NCBI GenBank assembly: GCA_937990185.1
Contig: CALKBI010000072.1
Coordinates: 1-49,029, forward strand
Source of the DNA: an uncultured Neomegalonema sp.
GTDB lineage: Bacteria > Pseudomonadota > Alphaproteobacteria > Rhodobacterales > Rhodobacteraceae
Direction: 5' to 3'
Length of the DNA: 49,029 nt
The first letter of the stretch is position 1. Each line of letters starts with the position of its first letter. Both the position numbers and the translations under genes were made by a program. Positions 25,965 to 35,869 of this stretch are shown in pieces. Below the pieces are notes generated by a model that was not told where the DNA came from, ran no database searches, and worked only from the letters and a program-made list of their open reading frames with translations.

Positions 25965-27130
25965 CACCTGATAGTGAAGCCGGCGTAGCCGCCGCGATCC
26001 GCGATGCGGTTGTTTCGAAGACGCCGTTAGAGCTGACCGCAGGCGGAACGCACCGTGCGCTGGGTCGTCCGGTCCAAGCCGCGCAGACTCTATCGCTCAG
26101 TGAATTAACTGGCGTGACGTTATATGAACCCGGCGAGCTTACGCTTGTGGTTCAAGCGGGTATCACGATTGCCGCGTTGAACAAATTGTTAGATGCAGAG
26201 AACCAGCAACTCACGTTTGAACCTCCTGATTATCGTGCTTTGCTATCCTCGACAGGAGAGCCGACGATTGGTGGAGCGATTGCCGTTGCTGCATCCGGTC
26301 CACGCCGATTGCGTGCGGGAGCAGCGCGCGATGCTTTGCTCGGTATTCGTTACGTAAATGGGCAAGGTGAAGTGCTGCGATCCGGTGGGCGTGTTATGAA
26401 AAACGTGACTGGATATGATCTGCCTAAATTGATGTGCGGTGCTTATGGGACGCTCGGCGCAATCACCGAGATCGGATTGAAAGTTATTCCGAAGGTTGAG
26501 GTGGTGAGGACCCTCGCTATCTTGGGCTTGGATGATGCGCAAGCTGTGGCGGCGATGTCTGGTGCATTAAAAACACCGACGGATGTGAGCGCCGCTGCGC
26601 ATTTGCCTCAATCTGTTTCTAAAGAGCTTGGCTTTACTGATGCCGTGACGCTTTTGCGTGTTGAGGGGTTTGAAACTCAAGCCGCATATCGCATCACGGT
26701 CTTACAAGAAGCGTTGTCCGAGTTTGGCAGTGTTGAAACGATCGAAAGCGATCCCTGGCCTGCGATCCGCGATGTTATGATGTTTGCAGGAGATGACCGC
26801 GCGGTGTGGCGCTTGTCTGTTAAGCCCACAGATGCCCCCGGCCTGGTTGCTGCGCTTCAAACACAAATAGAATGCGAAGCGTTTTATGATTGGGGCGGTG
26901 GCTTGATCTGGTTGGCTTGCGATGAAGGAGCCGACGCGCAAGAACCGATTGTGCGTGACGCGATCTCTAACATTGACGGTCATGCGACGTTGATGCGCGC
27001 GAGTGATACAGTGCGCGCGGCGGTTCCGGTTTTCCAACCTGAGCCAAAGCCAATCGCCGCTTTATCTGAACGCATCCGCGCCGAGTTTGATCCGGCGGGT
27101 ATTTTAAATCCCGGACGGATGAGGGGCTGA
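25958..27130 (+). CDS. glcE: Glycolate oxidase subunit GlcE
   Basis: This 390-residue FAD-binding subunit is shorter than GlcD. It has the PCMH half-site ELTAGGTHRALGRPVQAAQT, then GEPTIGGAIAVAASGPRRLRAGAARDALLGI and GGRVMKNVTGYDLPKLMCGAYGTLG, which is diagnostic of GlcE. The C-terminal end LSERIRAEFDPAGILNPGRM is also typical. It pairs with GlcD in the glycolate dehydrogenase complex. Its start overlaps the preceding small ORF by seven bases, and glcF begins three bases after its stop. Confidence 0.94.
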   Translation: MLTPDSEAGVAAAIRDAVVSKTPLELTAGGTHRALGRPVQAAQTLSLSELTGVTLYEPGELTLVVQAGITIAALNKLLDAENQQLTFEPPDYRALLSSTGEPTIGGAIAVAASGPRRLRAGAARDALLGIRYVNGQGEVLRSGGRVMKNVTGYDLPKLMCGAYGTLGAITEIGLKVIPKVEVVRTLAILGLDDAQAVAAMSGALKTPTDVSAAAHLPQSVSKELGFTDAVTLLRVEGFETQAAYRITVLQEALSEFGSVETIESDPWPAIRDVMMFAGDDRAVWRLSVKPTDAPGLVAALQTQIECEAFYDWGGGLIWLACDEGADAQEPIVRDAISNIDGHATLMRASDTVRAAVPVFQPEPKPIAALSERIRAEFDPAGILNPGRMRG

Positions 27131-27133
27131 ACC

Positions 27134-28414
27134 ATGCAAACGAATTTTACTGAGGCTCAGCTTGCCGACCCGGATGTGAAGCGTTCGAATGAGATTTTAC
27201 GCAAATGCGTTCATTGCGGATTTTGTACAGCGACGTGTCCGACATACACCTTGCTCGGGGATGAATTGGATTCTCCGCGCGGGCGCATTTATCTCATCAA
27301 ACAGATGTTGGAAGAAGGCCGTCCTGCGGACAAGCAAACCGTCAAACATGTGGATCGTTGTCTTTCTTGTCTCGCTTGTATGACGACCTGTCCGTCGGGG
27401 GTGCATTATATGCATCTTGTGGATCACGCCCGCGCGCATATCGAGGCGACGTATAAGCGGCCATTGGCGGAGCGTGCATTGCGTACAGTGCTGGCGAAGG
27501 TTCTACCGAACCCGACTTTATTTCGTTTGTCGTTGTTAGGGGCAAAACTAGGTAAGCCGTTTCAACGCATTCTGCCCGGTCGTTTGAAAGCCATGGTCGC
27601 GCTGACCCCTAAAACAATCCATCCACCAGCGCCTTGGGATGAGCCACAAGTCTTTCCGGCAGAGGGCGAAACCAAAATGCGTGTCGCCTTGATGACGGGA
27701 TGCGCGCAGAAGGTTCTCGATCCTTCTATCAACGAAAGTACAATCCGCTTGTTGACGCGGCATGGTGCAGAAGTTGTTGTCGCCAAAGGCGCGGGCTGTT
27801 GCGGGGCGCTAACTCATCACATGGGAAAAGTGAAAGATTCTCACGCATCGGCGGCGGCGAACATCACGTCATGGATGAAAGAGAAACGCGGCGATGGACT
27901 TGATGCTGTGGTGATCAATGCTTCCGGCTGTGGCACGACGATTAAAGATTACGGGCATATGTTTCGCACCGATGATGCGATGGCGGAAGATGCGGCGACA
28001 ATTTCAGAGATCGCGCGCGATGTAACCGAAGTACTCGCGGAGTTGGGTTTGAAAGAACCGAGCGCGCCGAAACTGCGCGTTGCTTATCATGCGGCGTGTT
28101 CACTACAACACGGACAGAAAATTACCATCGAGCCTAAAGCGCTGTTGAAACAAGCGGGCTTTACTGTGTTGGAACCGAAAGAGGGGCATCTGTGTTGTGG
28201 TTCGGCTGGAACCTATAACCTGATGCAGCCGGAAATCGCGGGACAGCTTAAAGAACGCAAGGTTGCTAATATCGAAGCGACAAAACCCGATGTGATCGCG
28301 ACGGGGAATATCGGCTGTATGACTCAGATTGGTAGTGGCACAGGCGTTCCGGTTATTCACACCGCCGCTTTGCTGGATTGGGCGACCGGAGGGCCAAAGC
28401 CACAGGGCCTTTAA
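27134..28414 (+). CDS. glcF: Glycolate oxidase iron-sulfur subunit GlcF
   Basis: This 426-residue protein has two 4Fe-4S ferredoxin motifs, CVHCGFCTATCP and CLSCLACMTTCP, near residues 26-37 and 76-87. Two CCG-domain motifs follow (GCCGALTHHMGK and HLCCGSAGTYNL), typical of quinone-linked dehydrogenase electron-transfer subunits. It takes electrons from GlcD/GlcE to the quinone pool. It is the last gene of the glc operon and is followed by an intrinsic terminator. Confidence 0.95.
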   Translation: MQTNFTEAQLADPDVKRSNEILRKCVHCGFCTATCPTYTLLGDELDSPRGRIYLIKQMLEEGRPADKQTVKHVDRCLSCLACMTTCPSGVHYMHLVDHARAHIEATYKRPLAERALRTVLAKVLPNPTLFRLSLLGAKLGKPFQRILPGRLKAMVALTPKTIHPPAPWDEPQVFPAEGETKMRVALMTGCAQKVLDPSINESTIRLLTRHGAEVVVAKGAGCCGALTHHMGKVKDSHASAAANITSWMKEKRGDGLDAVVINASGCGTTIKDYGHMFRTDDAMAEDAATISEIARDVTEVLAELGLKEPSAPKLRVAYHAACSLQHGQKITIEPKALLKQAGFTVLEPKEGHLCCGSAGTYNLMQPEIAGQLKERKVANIEATKPDVIATGNIGCMTQIGSGTGVPVIHTAALLDWATGGPKPQGL

Positions 28415-28439
28415 ACCGAAAATCAAGGCAATGTAAAAT

Positions 28440-28464
28440 GCCCCGCAATAGATGCGGGGCGCTT
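28440..28464. terminator. Bidirectional intrinsic terminator glcF/gltD
   Basis: GCCCCGC (28440-28446) and GCGGGGC (28454-28460) form a seven-pair stem with a seven-base loop. TTTT at 28463-28466 follows on the plus strand, and ATTTTAC follows on the minus strand. It lies between the convergent glcF and gltD genes, so it should stop both transcripts. Confidence 0.85.
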
Positions 28465-28467
28465 TTC

Positions 28468-29889
28468 TTATCGGGGGAGTTCAGTTTCACCCATCAGGAA
28501 TTTATCGACGGAATGCGCGGCTTGGCGGCCTTCACGGATTGCCCAAACGACGAGTGATTGACCCCGGCGCATGTCACCGGCGGTAAAGACTTTATCGCGG
28601 TTGGTTTTGTAGGCCTGCATGTCCGCTTTGACGTTACCTCGCGCGTCGAGTTCGACGTCTAACTCAGCGAGCATTCCTTCGGCTATCGGATGGACAAAGC
28701 CCATCGCGAGGAGAACGAGGTCTGCTTTCAGTTCAAATGCACTATCCGCGACAGGCTGGAATTTTTCGTCTACACGCGCGCAATTGATATGCGTAACTTT
28801 TCCGTCCGCGCCACCGATTGACGTGGTGGTCACAGAGAAATCGCGCTCTGCGCCTTCGGCTTGCGAAGAAGAGGTCCGCATTTTCAACGGCCAATGCGGC
28901 CAAGACAATGCCTTGTCTTCTTTTTCAGGGGGTTCCGGCATGATCTCTAGCTGAGTGACCGATAGCGCGCCTTGACGAATTGATGTGCCGATACAGTCCG
29001 AGCCGGTATCGCCGCCGCCAATGACAACAACATGCTTACCGCTGGCGAGAATAGGTTCGCCATCGCCGTCCCAGTTGCGGCCTGCGTTACGGCGGTTTTG
29101 TTGCGGTAGAAAGTTCATTGCGAAATGAACGCCATCCAACTCACGTCCTTCTACGGGAAGGTCGCGCGGCGTTTCCGAGCCGCCCGTTAAGATAACGGCG
29201 TCGTGGTTATCGACCAGCTCTTTTGCTGGCATGTCACCGCCGATATGAACGCCCGTATGGAAGGTGACGCCTTCTGCCTCCATCTGCTCGCAGCGGCGAT
29301 CAATGATTTGTTTTTCCATTTTGAAATCGGGGATGCCTAAACGTAACAGACCGCCAACGACTTCGTTTTTCTCAAAGACATGCACGTCATGGCCAACGCG
29401 GGCGAGTTGTTGCGCCGCCGCCATTCCTGCCGGTCCTGAACCAACAATCGCGACTTTCTTGCCAGTTTTTTTCTCGGGTATTTGAGGCGTAATCCAACCG
29501 TTTTCCCATGCCTTATCGACGATGGCACATTCGATGGTTTTGATCGTTACCGGATTGTCGTCAATATTGAGCGTACAAGCTGCCTCGCAGGGAGCGGGAC
29601 AAATACGGCCCGTAAATTCAGGGAAGTTATTTGTTGAATGCAAGTTAATCGATGCCGCTTCCCAATCGGAATTATAGACAAGATCATTCCAATCGGGAAT
29701 TTGATTATTGACCGGACATCCATTGTGGCAAAAGGGAATACCGCAATCCATGCAGCGCGCGGCTTGCTGTTCGACATTGCGTTCTTCAAGCGGAACGACG
29801 AATTCCTTATGATTGCGGATGCGATCTCCGGCGGGTTTGTAAGAACGATCCTGCCGGTCGATTTCGAGAAAACCAGTTACCTTACCCAT
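28468..29889 (-). CDS. gltD: Glutamate synthase (NADPH) small subunit GltD
   Basis: This 473-residue protein has the N-terminal ferredoxin-like cysteine sets [14 protein letters not shown] and CPAPCEAAC for 4Fe-4S clusters, an FAD site [18 protein letters not shown], and an NADPH site around [12 protein letters not shown]. It transfers electrons from NADPH to the large subunit, which converts 2-oxoglutarate and glutamine to two glutamates. It begins at an ATG sharing one base with the gltB stop (TAATG), so the subunits are translationally coupled. Length is normal. Confidence 0.96.
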   Translation of the reverse strand: MGKVTGFLEIDRQDRSYKPAGDRIRNHKEFVVPLEERNVEQQAARCMDCGIPFCHNGCPVNNQIPDWNDLVYNSDWEAASINLHSTNNFPEFTGRICPAPCEAACTLNIDDNPVTIKTIECAIVDKAWENGWITPQIPEKKTGKKVAIVGSGPAGMAAAQQLARVGHDVHVFEKNEVVGGLLRLGIPDFKMEKQIIDRRCEQMEAEGVTFHTGVHIGGDMPAKELVDNHDAVILTGGSETPRDLPVEGRELDGVHFAMNFLPQQNRRNAGRNWDGDGEPILASGKHVVVIGGGDTGSDCIGTSIRQGALSVTQLEIMPEPPEKEDKALSWPHWPLKMRTSSSQAEGAERDFSVTTTSIGGADGKVTHINCARVDEKFQPVADSAFELKADLVLLAMGFVHPIAEGMLAELDVELDARGNVKADMQAYKTNRDKVFTAGDMRRGQSLVVWAIREGRQAAHSVDKFLMGETELPR

Positions 29890-32800
29890 TAGTTTCTCCT
29901 CATACCGATATTCATTTCGCCGGTTTGTTCAGGTTGCATCTCCTGTAATGCGCGGCGGTATTCGACCGGCATCACCTTGACGAATTTCGATTTATACGTT
30001 CCCCAATCTGCCAGAATTTCCTGAGCGCGATCCGAGTTCGTATATCGTGCGTGCTTTTCAATAAGCGTATGCAGGCGTTCGGCGTCGAAGCGGGTCATGT
30101 TGGACATCACATCCACCATGCCATGAGATTCAATATCGGAGCGGTGAAGTTTCTCCATCGCTTCCTCTTCGGCTTCGACAGGTTCAAGATCGACCATTGA
30201 GAGGTTACAGCGTTTTTCGAAATCGCCACTTTCATCCAGCACGTAAGCGATGCCGCCGGACATGCCCGCCGCAAAATTACGGCCTGTCTCACCTAAGACA
30301 ACGACGATGCCGCCGGTCATGTATTCACAGCCGTGATCGCCTGTTCCTTCAACAACTGCGATTGCGCCGGAGTTCCGCACCGCGAAGCGTTCGCCTGCAA
30401 TGCCCCGGAAATAACACTCACCGTTGATCGCACCATAAAGAACCGTGTTGCCGACGATCATGCTTTCGCGTGGGATGATGCCGCTTTCAGGGTCAGGGCG
30501 TACAATCAGTTTGCCGCCAGAAAGCCCTTTGCCCACATAATCGTTTGCTTCGCCGACAAGTTCCAAAGTCACGCCATGAACGACCCATGCACCAAAGCTC
30601 TGACCTGCGATGCCTTTCAGCGTTAGCCAGATTGAGTCTTCTGGCAGTCCGGCATGTCCGTACTTTTTGGCTATTTGGCCGGAAAGCATTGCGCCGGTGC
30701 TGCGATCAGCATTGCCGATAGGAAACTCGGCTTTCACCGGAGTTTTATCGGTGATGGCTGGGGCCGCCGTCTCGATCAATTTGTGATCCAGTATATCGAC
30801 GATAGGATGTTGTTGATTGACGGTGCGGTGGATATCAACCGTTTCTGCTTCAATCGGTTTATGGAACAGCTTGCTGAAATCGAGTCCTTTTGATTTCCAG
30901 TGCTCCATCGCGCGATCTGTATCGAGGATATCAGATTGCCCGATCATTTCGTTCATTGTTGCGAAGCCCATCTCGGCCATAAAGCCCCGAACTTCTTCGG
31001 CCACATAGAAGAAGTAATTCACGACATGCTCTGGCTTGCCGGTGAATTTTTTGCGCAGCTCAGGATCTTGGGTGGCGACACCAACAGGGCAGGTATTCAG
31101 GTGACACTTCCGCATCATAATACAGCCTGCGGCAATCAAGGGTGCTGTTGCAAAGCCGAATTCATCTGCACCGAGCAGCGCGCCGACGACAACATCGCGG
31201 CCAGTGCGCAAACCGCCATCGACTTGAACACTGATGCGACCGCGAAGGTTGTTCATGACGAGGGTTTGTTGCGTTTCGGCCAGACCGATTTCCCACGGAG
31301 ATCCGGCGTGTTTTATCGAGGTGAGTGGGGACGCGCCCGTGCCACCCTCGAAACCGGAGATTGTTACATGGTCTGCGCGGGCTTTGGAGACGCCCGCCGC
31401 AACTGTTCCGACACCGATTTCGGATACGAGCTTGACGCTGATGTCTGAGGTTGGAGACGTATTTTTCAGATCGTAGATAAGCTGGGCCAAATCTTCGATT
31501 GAATAGATGTCATGGTGCGGCGGCGGAGAGATCAGGCCGACACCTGGTGTCGAGTGGCGCACCTTTGCGATAACAGCATCAACCTTGTGACCAGGTAGCT
31601 GTCCGCCTTCACCCGGTTTTGCACCTTGGGCCATTTTAATTTGGATCATGTCGGAATTGACAAGGTATTCTGTCGTCACGCCAAACCGACCGGAAGCCAC
31701 TTGCTTGATGGCCGAGCGCATGGAGTCGCCATTTTCCATCGGGGTAAAGCGGTCTACCTCTTCGCCGCCCTCTCCGGTGTTTGACTTGCCGCCGATGCGG
31801 TTCATTGCGATGGCCAATGTGGTATGAGCCTCGCGGCTGATAGAGCCATAAGACATTGCGCCGGTGGCAAAGCGTTTGACGATTTCAGAGGCAGGCTCGA
31901 CTTGATCAAGCGGGATCGGTTGACGTCCTGTCTCATCCGCCATCTTAATGCGGAAGAGGCCGCGCAATGTCATCTTTTGCTCGGACTGAACATTCACAGC
32001 CTCAGCGTAGGTTTTGTATTTCTCCGGCAAATCACCCCGGACCGCATGTTGAAGATCGGCGACAGTATCCGGTCCCCAGACGTGATCTTCACCGCGAATA
32101 CGGAAAGCGTATTCACCTCCAACATCGAGGTTCTTTGCATAGATAGGCTTGTTGCCAAAGGCGTCGGCGTGACGCCGGAAGGTTTCTTCGGACACTTCGG
32201 CGAGGCCAACGCCTTCAACGGATGTATGCGTGCCGGTGAAATATTTTTCCACAAAGGCGGTGGACAGGCCAACCGCATCGAAAATCTGCGCGCCGCAATA
32301 GGATTGATAGGTTGATATGCCCATTTTGGACATGACCTTGAGCAGACCTTTATTGATCGCTTTGATGTAGCGCTTTTTCAGATCATCAAGATCAGCATCC
32401 GGGTCGATCTTATCATGGACATCGGCAAGCGTTTCGAAGGCGAGCCAGGGGTTGATGGCCTCTGCACCGAAACCGGCAAGGGTGGCAAAGTGATGAACCT
32501 CGCGGGCTTCACCTGTTTCGACAACGAGACCGACCGAGGTACGCAGCCCCTTGCGGATCAAGTGATGATGAACAGCCGAACATGCGAGCAAGGAAGGAAT
32601 TGCAACGCGGTCATTGCGGATCAAACGATCCGAAAGAATGATGATGTTATAACCATGCATGACGCTCGACTCGGCGCGGTCGCACAGGCTCTCAATTGCT
32701 TGTTCCATGTAGTCAGGGCCACGTTCAGTCCCGAAGGTAATATCGAGCGTGGTGGTCAGGAATTGGTTATCGGCAATGTCGCCAATCGTGCGGACCTTTT

Positions 32801-34583
32801 CCAAATCTTCGTTCGAGAGGATCGGTTGCACCACCTCAAGCCGCTTGAGAGTCGATGTTCCTTTAAGGTCGAGCAAATTCGGGCGTGGCCCGATGAATGA
32901 TACCAGCGACATGACGATCTCTTCACGGATCGGGTCAATGGGCGGGTTCGTGACCTGCGCGAAGAGTTGCTTGAAGTAAGACGCGAGGCTTTTTGATTTC
33001 GAGGAGAGTGCCGAGATGGGCGTATCCGTTCCCATCGCGCCGATTGCTTCTTGTCCGGTATGCGCCATCGGGGCCATCAGGAATTTTACGTCTTCCTCAG
33101 TGTATCCGAACGCTTGCTGCCGTTTTAAAAGCGGGACTTGCGAGCGCGGCGCAGCGCGTTCGACATCGGGCAGGTCTTTGACGCGAATTTGAGTACGGGC
33201 CAGCCATTCTTGATAAGGGTGGCGGGAGGCAAGGTCAGATTTTAGCTCCTCATCCGAGATGATTTTGCCTTGCTCAAGATCAATGAGCAGCATCTTGCCG
33301 GGTTGCAGGCGCCACTTGCGCACGATGTTGGATTCGGGAATGTCGAGCACGCCCATTTCGGAGGCCATCAGGACGAAACCATCTTTGGTTTCCAGATAAC
33401 GTGCCGGACGCAGGCCGTTGCGGTCGAGAGTTGCGCCAATCTTTTGCCCATCGGTAAAGCAAATCGCGGCGGGGCCATCCCATGGCTCCATCAATGCGGC
33501 ATTGTATTCGTAGAACGCGCGCCGGGTTTCATCCATCAGAGGATTGCCCGCCCAAGCCTCAGGGATCAGCATCATCATGGCATGGGCCATCGAATAGCCG
33601 CCCTGCGTCAGCAATTCCAAAGCATTATCGAAACAAGCGCTGTCCGATTGGCCTTCATAAGAAATCGGCCAAAGCTTTTGCATGTCATCGCCAAAAACAG
33701 GCGACGCCATTGTTGCCTGACGTGCGGCCATCCAGTTGTAGTTGCCCCGCATCGTGTTGATCTCGCCATTATGACAGATCATCCGGTAAGGGTGCGCGAG
33801 GGGCCAGCTCGGGAATGTGTTGGTTGAAAAGCGTTGGTGAACAAGAGCCAGTGCAGAGATGACGCGCTCATCCTGAAGGTCTTCGAAATATTTCGACAGA
33901 CCATCTGCAAGCGTCAAACCTTTATAGATGATGGTCCGGGACGAGCAGGAAACCGGATAGTAATCCGCAACCGCTTCGGCGTGATCCGCACGGATTTGGT
34001 TGGAGGCAACTTTACGTGCAACGAAGAGTTTGCGCTCAAAAGTATCATCATCGGTAATGTCTGCACCGCGTGCGATAAAGCACTGACGGTGAGTCGGTTC
34101 GGTGATTTTGACACTCTCGCCCAAAGCGTCCGTGTTCACAGGAACGTCGCGCCAGCCGATGACTTCCAAGCCTTCTTGACGGGCAGCGGATTCATATGCG
34201 GCCTCGATAGTGCTGCGGAGCGATTCATCACGGGGGGTGAAAAGCTGCGCAACGCCGTAGTGGTTTGGCTCGGGCAGCGTGAAGCCAAGACGCGCTGCTT
34301 CGGCAGCAAAAAATTCATGCGGAAGCTGGATCAGGATGCCTGCTCCATCTCCGGCTTTTGGATCAGCGCCAACTGCACCGCGATGCTCCATATTGCAGAG
34401 GATTTCGAGGCCGTTTTCTACGATCTTGCGGCTACGCTCGTTTCTGATGGAACAGATCATGCCGACGCCACACGCATCGTGCTCATGGGCCGGTTTGTAA
34501 AGACCTGTCGCCGGTTTCAACCCTGTGTAGAGCGCAGGTGTTGAAGAATCGGTGGTCTGAGGTCTGTTACGCATCTCGGTCAT
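29889..34583 (-). CDS. gltB: Glutamate synthase large subunit GltB
   Basis: This 1564-residue protein has the full domain series: class II glutamine amidotransferase with C38 (HDACGVGMI) becoming the N-terminal nucleophile after removal of a 37-residue leader, the central domain, the FMN-binding synthase domain ([12 protein letters not shown], then [12 protein letters not shown]), a 3Fe-4S motif CxxxxxCxxxxC (in [15 protein letters not shown]) near 1150, and the C-terminal GXGXG beta-helix ([10 protein letters not shown] and others). AAAGG lies about six bases before ATG 34583. Together with GltD it assimilates ammonium via glutamine. The upstream region holds a CtrA-like box, but no NtrC-type site was recognised. 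Confidence 0.97.
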   Translation of the reverse strand: MTEMRNRPQTTDSSTPALYTGLKPATGLYKPAHEHDACGVGMICSIRNERSRKIVENGLEILCNMEHRGAVGADPKAGDGAGILIQLPHEFFAAEAARLGFTLPEPNHYGVAQLFTPRDESLRSTIEAAYESAARQEGLEVIGWRDVPVNTDALGESVKITEPTHRQCFIARGADITDDDTFERKLFVARKVASNQIRADHAEAVADYYPVSCSSRTIIYKGLTLADGLSKYFEDLQDERVISALALVHQRFSTNTFPSWPLAHPYRMICHNGEINTMRGNYNWMAARQATMASPVFGDDMQKLWPISYEGQSDSACFDNALELLTQGGYSMAHAMMMLIPEAWAGNPLMDETRRAFYEYNAALMEPWDGPAAICFTDGQKIGATLDRNGLRPARYLETKDGFVLMASEMGVLDIPESNIVRKWRLQPGKMLLIDLEQGKIISDEELKSDLASRHPYQEWLARTQIRVKDLPDVERAAPRSQVPLLKRQQAFGYTEEDVKFLMAPMAHTGQEAIGAMGTDTPISALSSKSKSLASYFKQLFAQVTNPPIDPIREEIVMSLVSFIGPRPNLLDLKGTSTLKRLEVVQPILSNEDLEKVRTIGDIADNQFLTTTLDITFGTERGPDYMEQAIESLCDRAESSVMHGYNIIILSDRLIRNDRVAIPSLLACSAVHHHLIRKGLRTSVGLVVETGEAREVHHFATLAGFGAEAINPWLAFETLADVHDKIDPDADLDDLKKRYIKAINKGLLKVMSKMGISTYQSYCGAQIFDAVGLSTAFVEKYFTGTHTSVEGVGLAEVSEETFRRHADAFGNKPIYAKNLDVGGEYAFRIRGEDHVWGPDTVADLQHAVRGDLPEKYKTYAEAVNVQSEQKMTLRGLFRIKMADETGRQPIPLDQVEPASEIVKRFATGAMSYGSISREAHTTLAIAMNRIGGKSNTGEGGEEVDRFTPMENGDSMRSAIKQVASGRFGVTTEYLVNSDMIQIKMAQGAKPGEGGQLPGHKVDAVIAKVRHSTPGVGLISPPPHHDIYSIEDLAQLIYDLKNTSPTSDISVKLVSEIGVGTVAAGVSKARADHVTISGFEGGTGASPLTSIKHAGSPWEIGLAETQQTLVMNNLRGRISVQVDGGLRTGRDVVVGALLGADEFGFATAPLIAAGCIMMRKCHLNTCPVGVATQDPELRKKFTGKPEHVVNYFFYVAEEVRGFMAEMGFATMNEMIGQSDILDTDRAMEHWKSKGLDFSKLFHKPIEAETVDIHRTVNQQHPIVDILDHKLIETAAPAITDKTPVKAEFPIGNADRSTGAMLSGQIAKKYGHAGLPEDSIWLTLKGIAGQSFGAWVVHGVTLELVGEANDYVGKGLSGGKLIVRPDPESGIIPRESMIVGNTVLYGAINGECYFRGIAGERFAVRNSGAIAVVEGTGDHGCEYMTGGIVVVLGETGRNFAAGMSGGIAYVLDESGDFEKRCNLSMVDLEPVEAEEEAMEKLHRSDIESHGMVDVMSNMTRFDAERLHTLIEKHARYTNSDRAQEILADWGTYKSKFVKVMPVEYRRALQEMQPEQTGEMNIGMRRN

Positions 34584-34699
34584 GATCAGCCTTTCAATTG
34601 CGTCCTGATAGTTAAGGGCACGGGTCTCTACCCCCCTAAATGTACCTAGGGGAGGAAAGGGACAGTGGATATGACATAAAAATTTCTTCCAGACCAGTG

Positions 34700-34714
34700 T
34701 TAACCACCCGTTAA
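34700..34714. promoter_or_regulatory. CtrA-like binding box
   Basis: The sequence is TTAA, CCACCCG, TTAA: an exact TTAA-N7-TTAA match to the Caulobacter CtrA consensus, with the TTAACC form of the first half-site. It lies 117 bp upstream of gltB and 180 bp upstream of hsp20. Which gene it serves is unknown. The presence of SciP and a CpdR relative in the same window makes a CtrA pathway plausible. Confidence 0.5.
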
Positions 34715-34762
34715 TCTTTAGGGGGTGGCAAAAATTCGCAGTTCAACAGTGGTTTGAGGGGT

Positions 34763-34793
34763 CTTGAAACTAATATTTCCGGTTCCCAAGTTT
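34763..34793 (+). promoter_or_regulatory. Sigma32-type heat-shock promoter of hsp20
   Basis: CTTGAAA at 34763-34769 is followed after 15 bases by CCCAAGTTT at 34785-34793, close to the sigma32 consensus (CTTGAAA, then CCCATnT). The same CCCAAGT -10 occurs upstream of clpB in this window. The two elements overlap an inverted repeat, TTGAAACT (34764-34771) and AGTTTCAA (34789-34796). The predicted start near 34800 would leave a leader of about 94 nt. Confidence 0.65.
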
Positions 34794-34893
34794 CAATCAT
34801 CGGAGGCCAAAACCGGCTCTGATGACCACTAAACGGCTTGTCCCGGATGGGAGAGCCAAAATCCGTATCGCTTAAAATATGAGGATATGACCT

Positions 34894-35361
34894 ATGAGAA
34901 CGTTTGATATGACCCCGCTTTATCGCTCTTCCGTTGGATTTGACCGCATGGCTGCCTTGATGGACCGCGCTTTGAGTGCTGATAATGCCAACCAAAGCTA
35001 TCCACCGTACAATATCGAGAAAACCGGAGAAGATGCGTATCGTATCACGCTGGCGGCGGCTGGATTTTCCGAAGATGAGCTGAATATTGAGACCCGCGAA
35101 GGCCAAATCGTTATTTCAGGTGCTAAAACGCCGGTTGAGCAAAAAGAGGGTGTTGAGATTCTTCACCGAGGAATCGCAGCGCGTAGCTTTGAACGCCGTT
35201 TCCAACTCGCCGATCATGTGAAGGTGACTGGAGCGACTCTTGAGCATGGATTGCTGCATGTCGATTTAGTGCGTGAAGTGCCGGAGGCGCTGAAACCCCG
35301 GACCATCCAGATCGCGACGGCATCGCCGAAAGTGACGATTGAACAGCACGAAGCAGCTTAA
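34894..35361 (+). CDS. Small heat-shock protein Hsp20 (IbpA-type)
   Basis: This 155-residue alpha-crystallin-domain chaperone has the start MTPLYRSSVGFDRM, the core YNIEKTGEDAYRITLAAAGFSEDELNIE, then GIAARSFERRFQLADHVKVTGATLEHGLLHVDL. An IQI-like motif appears as TIQIA near the C-terminus. It should hold unfolding proteins for the ClpB/DnaK system; clpB lies 6.6 kb away behind a similar promoter. GAGGAT upstream of ATG 34894 acts as the ribosome-binding site. A ROSE-type thermometer could not be demonstrated. Confidence 0.95.
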   Translation: MRTFDMTPLYRSSVGFDRMAALMDRALSADNANQSYPPYNIEKTGEDAYRITLAAAGFSEDELNIETREGQIVISGAKTPVEQKEGVEILHRGIAARSFERRFQLADHVKVTGATLEHGLLHVDLVREVPEALKPRTIQIATASPKVTIEQHEAA

Positions 35362-35389
35362 CTGGAATCCACTGTTGTTAAAAAAGACG

Positions 35390-35418
35390 CGCCCGTCTCA
35401 TGTGAGGCGGGCGTTTTT
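35390..35418 (+). terminator. Intrinsic terminator of hsp20
   Basis: CGCCCGTCTC (35390-35399) pairs with GAGGCGGGCG (35404-35413), with one T-G wobble and a four-base loop, followed by TTTTT at 35414-35418. It lies 29 bp after the hsp20 stop. Confidence 0.85.
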
Positions 35419-35437
35419 GCTTCTGCATTGAAGAATC

Positions 35438-35474
35438 AAAAAAGCAAAACCCCGCCTCTTAAAAAGAGACGGGG
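35438..35474 (-). terminator. Intrinsic terminator of rpmJ
   Basis: CCCCG-C-CTCTT (35450-35460) pairs with AAGAG-A-CGGGG (35464-35474), with one internal mismatch and an AAA loop. On the minus strand it is followed by TTTTGCTTTTTT. It lies 42 bp beyond the rpmJ stop. Confidence 0.8.
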
Positions 35475-35515
35475 CCTGTAGGGTCCCTCGAAACTTTAGC
35501 TCGCAGTTAGCGAGA

Positions 35516-35641
35516 TTAGCCCTGGCGGGCTTTGAAGCGCTTTTGCACTTTATTGATCACGTAAACGCGGCCTTTACGACGCACAACACGGCAATCGCGA
35601 TGGCGATTTTTAAGCGATTTCAGTGAATTGCGAACTTTCAT
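35516..35641 (-). CDS. rpmJ: Ribosomal protein bL36
   Basis: This 41-residue protein reads [20 protein letters not shown], then [21 protein letters not shown]. It is the longer, alphaproteobacterial form of bL36, in which most of the zinc-ligand Cys/His set of the classical CCCH form is missing; only C17 and H14 remain. It assembles late into the large ribosomal subunit. It lies directly downstream of tRNA-Val on the same strand and ends at its own intrinsic terminator. Confidence 0.95.
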   Translation of the reverse strand: MKVRNSLKSLKNRHRDCRVVRRKGRVYVINKVQKRFKARQG

Positions 35642-35681
35642 CGTGCCGTCTCCGCGTGTGTTGCGTCTCTAGTGCCTAAAA

Positions 35682-35756
35682 TGGTGGGCGTAACTGGGAT
35701 TGAACCAGTGACCCCTTCGATGTCAACGAAGTGCTCTCCCGCTGAGCTATACGCCC
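35682..35756 (-). tRNA. tRNA-Val (GAC)
   Basis: The minus strand folds as a complete cloverleaf. The acceptor GGGCGTA pairs with TACGCCC, the D arm contains AGCTCAGCGGGAGAGC, and the anticodon stem CTTCG/CGAAG encloses loop TTGACAT with anticodon GAC. The T arm contains GGTTCAATCC. The 3' ACCA is encoded. It reads GUC (and GUU) valine codons. Confidence 0.97.
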
Positions 35757-35869
35757 TAAGCCGCGATTTGCGGCGTCAAAACTTCTCTACGACCGGATAC
35801 CCAATCGCAGACGCAGGCGTATAACCTTGCACGTCGTAACTGGCAAGAGATGTTTGCAAATTTTAGGGA

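Larger units (their letters stand above)
34584..34893. other. gltB/hsp20 divergent control region
   Basis: This 310-bp stretch has no gene. From left to right it holds CCCCTA/TAGGGG facing each other at 34633-34638 and 34647-34652, a TTAA-N7-TTAA box at 34700-34714, CCACCC/GGGTGG at 34704-34709 and 34723-34728, the sigma32-type hsp20 promoter at 34763-34793, and the hsp20 leader. The gltB promoter itself could not be placed confidently. Confidence 0.6.

Noticed and set aside
30900..34544. Several plus-strand open frames of 100-236 residues
   Set aside because: All are shadows of gltB; they have no domains and follow the codon pattern of the opposite strand.
34800..34893. ROSE-type RNA thermometer in the hsp20 leader
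   Set aside because: A GGCTCT/AGAGCC pairing and a weak ATAT-GAGG-ATAT fold exist, but the UYGCU-SD pairing of ROSE elements is not convincing.
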